Source: Vulcanimicrobiota bacterium (GTDB taxonomy: Bacteria; Vulcanimicrobiota; Vulcanimicrobiia; Vulcanimicrobiales; Vulcanimicrobiaceae). Taken from it: a stretch of DNA of 6,186 bases. The notes below the pieces were generated by a model. It had not been told where the DNA came from. It saw nothing but the letters and a program-made list of their open reading frames with translations, and searched no databases. Location: NCBI GenBank assembly GCA_019245275.1, contig JAFARW010000166.1:1-6186 (forward strand), written 5' to 3'. Below, piece by piece: positions 5,890 to 6,186 of this stretch (positions are counted from its first letter, which is position 1; each line of letters begins with the position of its first letter). Both the position numbers and the translations under genes were made by a program.

Positions 5890-6186
5890 TGCTGCAACCC
5901 GCGCTGCAATTCATGAACGTACATTCCATCTATCAGTTGATGTCGTGCGACGGCGCGCAAGACCGGCGGCATACGTTCGTCGGCCGCAAATCCGGCGTAC
6001 AGCGGAAGCAGCCACTTCGGAGCAAGCGCACGCGCGCGCCAAAAATTCCACGGGTGTGCGCCGGTCGCGAGTCGGGCGCGACGCGAGCGATTTTTGCGAA
6101 TGAACTGCGCAGCCATCTGCGCTTTTTCGAGCGTTCTTACGAGGGTCACGTCGAGCGTCTGCTCCGCCGGCGGCTTGATGTGGTAA
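5886..6186 (-). CDS. C-terminal 99 residues of a third GT2-family glycosyltransferase (5' end beyond window)
   Basis: The frame is open from the window edge to the TAA at 5886; only the C-terminal tail is present, so no catalytic motif can be seen. Identification rests on similarity to the tail of the GT2 at 3920-3018: both have an aromatic-His-x-Lys-Pro-Pro element (YHIKPP at 1-6 here), then about 35 residues of charged helix, then RARLATG (36-42 here), followed by an Arg/Trp/Leu-rich segment. In full-length GT2 proteins this tail follows the Glu-Asp catalytic region. The GTG at 6149 should not be taken as a start, because the similarity begins upstream of it. Residues such as WNFWRARALAPKWLLPLYAGF form an amphipathic or membrane-surface-like stretch, too interrupted by charge to call a transmembrane helix. 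It is the first visible gene of the operon and probably acts in the same glycan pathway. Confidence 0.8.
   Translation of the reverse strand, partial: YHIKPPAEQTLDVTLVRTLEKAQMAAQFIRKNRSRRARLATGAHPWNFWRARALAPKWLLPLYAGFAADERMPPVLRAVARHQLIDGMYVHELQRGLQQ

Noticed and set aside
5886..6149. Stand-alone small protein of 87 residues starting at GTG 6149
   Set aside because: The frame stays open to the window edge, and the residues just before the GTG (YHIKPP) align with the GT2 tail at 3920-3018, so this is the end of a larger gene.

Overview
The window is GC-rich bacterial DNA carrying one gapless block of seven genes, all on the minus strand; gene order below follows transcription, from high to low coordinates. 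Every one of the six gene junctions overlaps by 1 to 8 bases. I see no promoter, terminator, RNA gene, insertion sequence or CRISPR array, so this is an internal slice of a longer operon. The first and last genes are cut by the window edges.

Layout: the C-terminal end of a GT2 glycosyltransferase (6186-5886), a GT9 glycosyltransferase of the heptosyltransferase superfamily (5889-4924), a second GT9 (4927-3920), a GT2 (3920-3018), a third GT9 (3018-2023), a GT2 (2030-1128), and the N-terminal 377 codons of aspartyl-tRNA synthetase aspS (1131 to beyond 1). The three GT2 proteins look like paralogues of one another, with the same layout and a shared C-terminal extension, and they are interleaved with three divergent GT9 proteins.

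Working together (inference): GT9 and GT2 enzymes side by side normally add successive sugars to a lipid-linked acceptor on the cytoplasmic face of the inner membrane, typically the lipopolysaccharide core or a related outer-surface glycan. The donor sugars cannot be read from sequence, and the GT9 proteins are divergent enough that ADP-heptose should not be assumed. The aspS start codon lies inside the stop of the last glycosyltransferase, so a core translation enzyme is co-transcribed and probably translationally coupled with surface-glycan synthesis.

Organism: GT9 enzymes suggest a diderm (LPS-type envelope). The AspRS is of the bacterial type and has His30 and Gly80, as in non-discriminating AspRS enzymes that also charge tRNA-Asn. 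The divergence and the packing are compatible with an under-sampled environmental lineage (for example a candidate phylum such as Eremiobacterota), but the sequence alone does not settle this.

Most unusual points: (1) the GT9 at 5889-4924 has no ATG, GTG or TTG in front of its essential first beta-strand and Gly-rich loop, and the best start is ATA within an ATAA overlap, one base from a standard ATGA junction; (2) aspS is fused into a glycosyltransferase operon; (3) the alternating GT2/GT9 paralogue set; (4) an Asp-to-His change in the active-site motif of the middle GT9.
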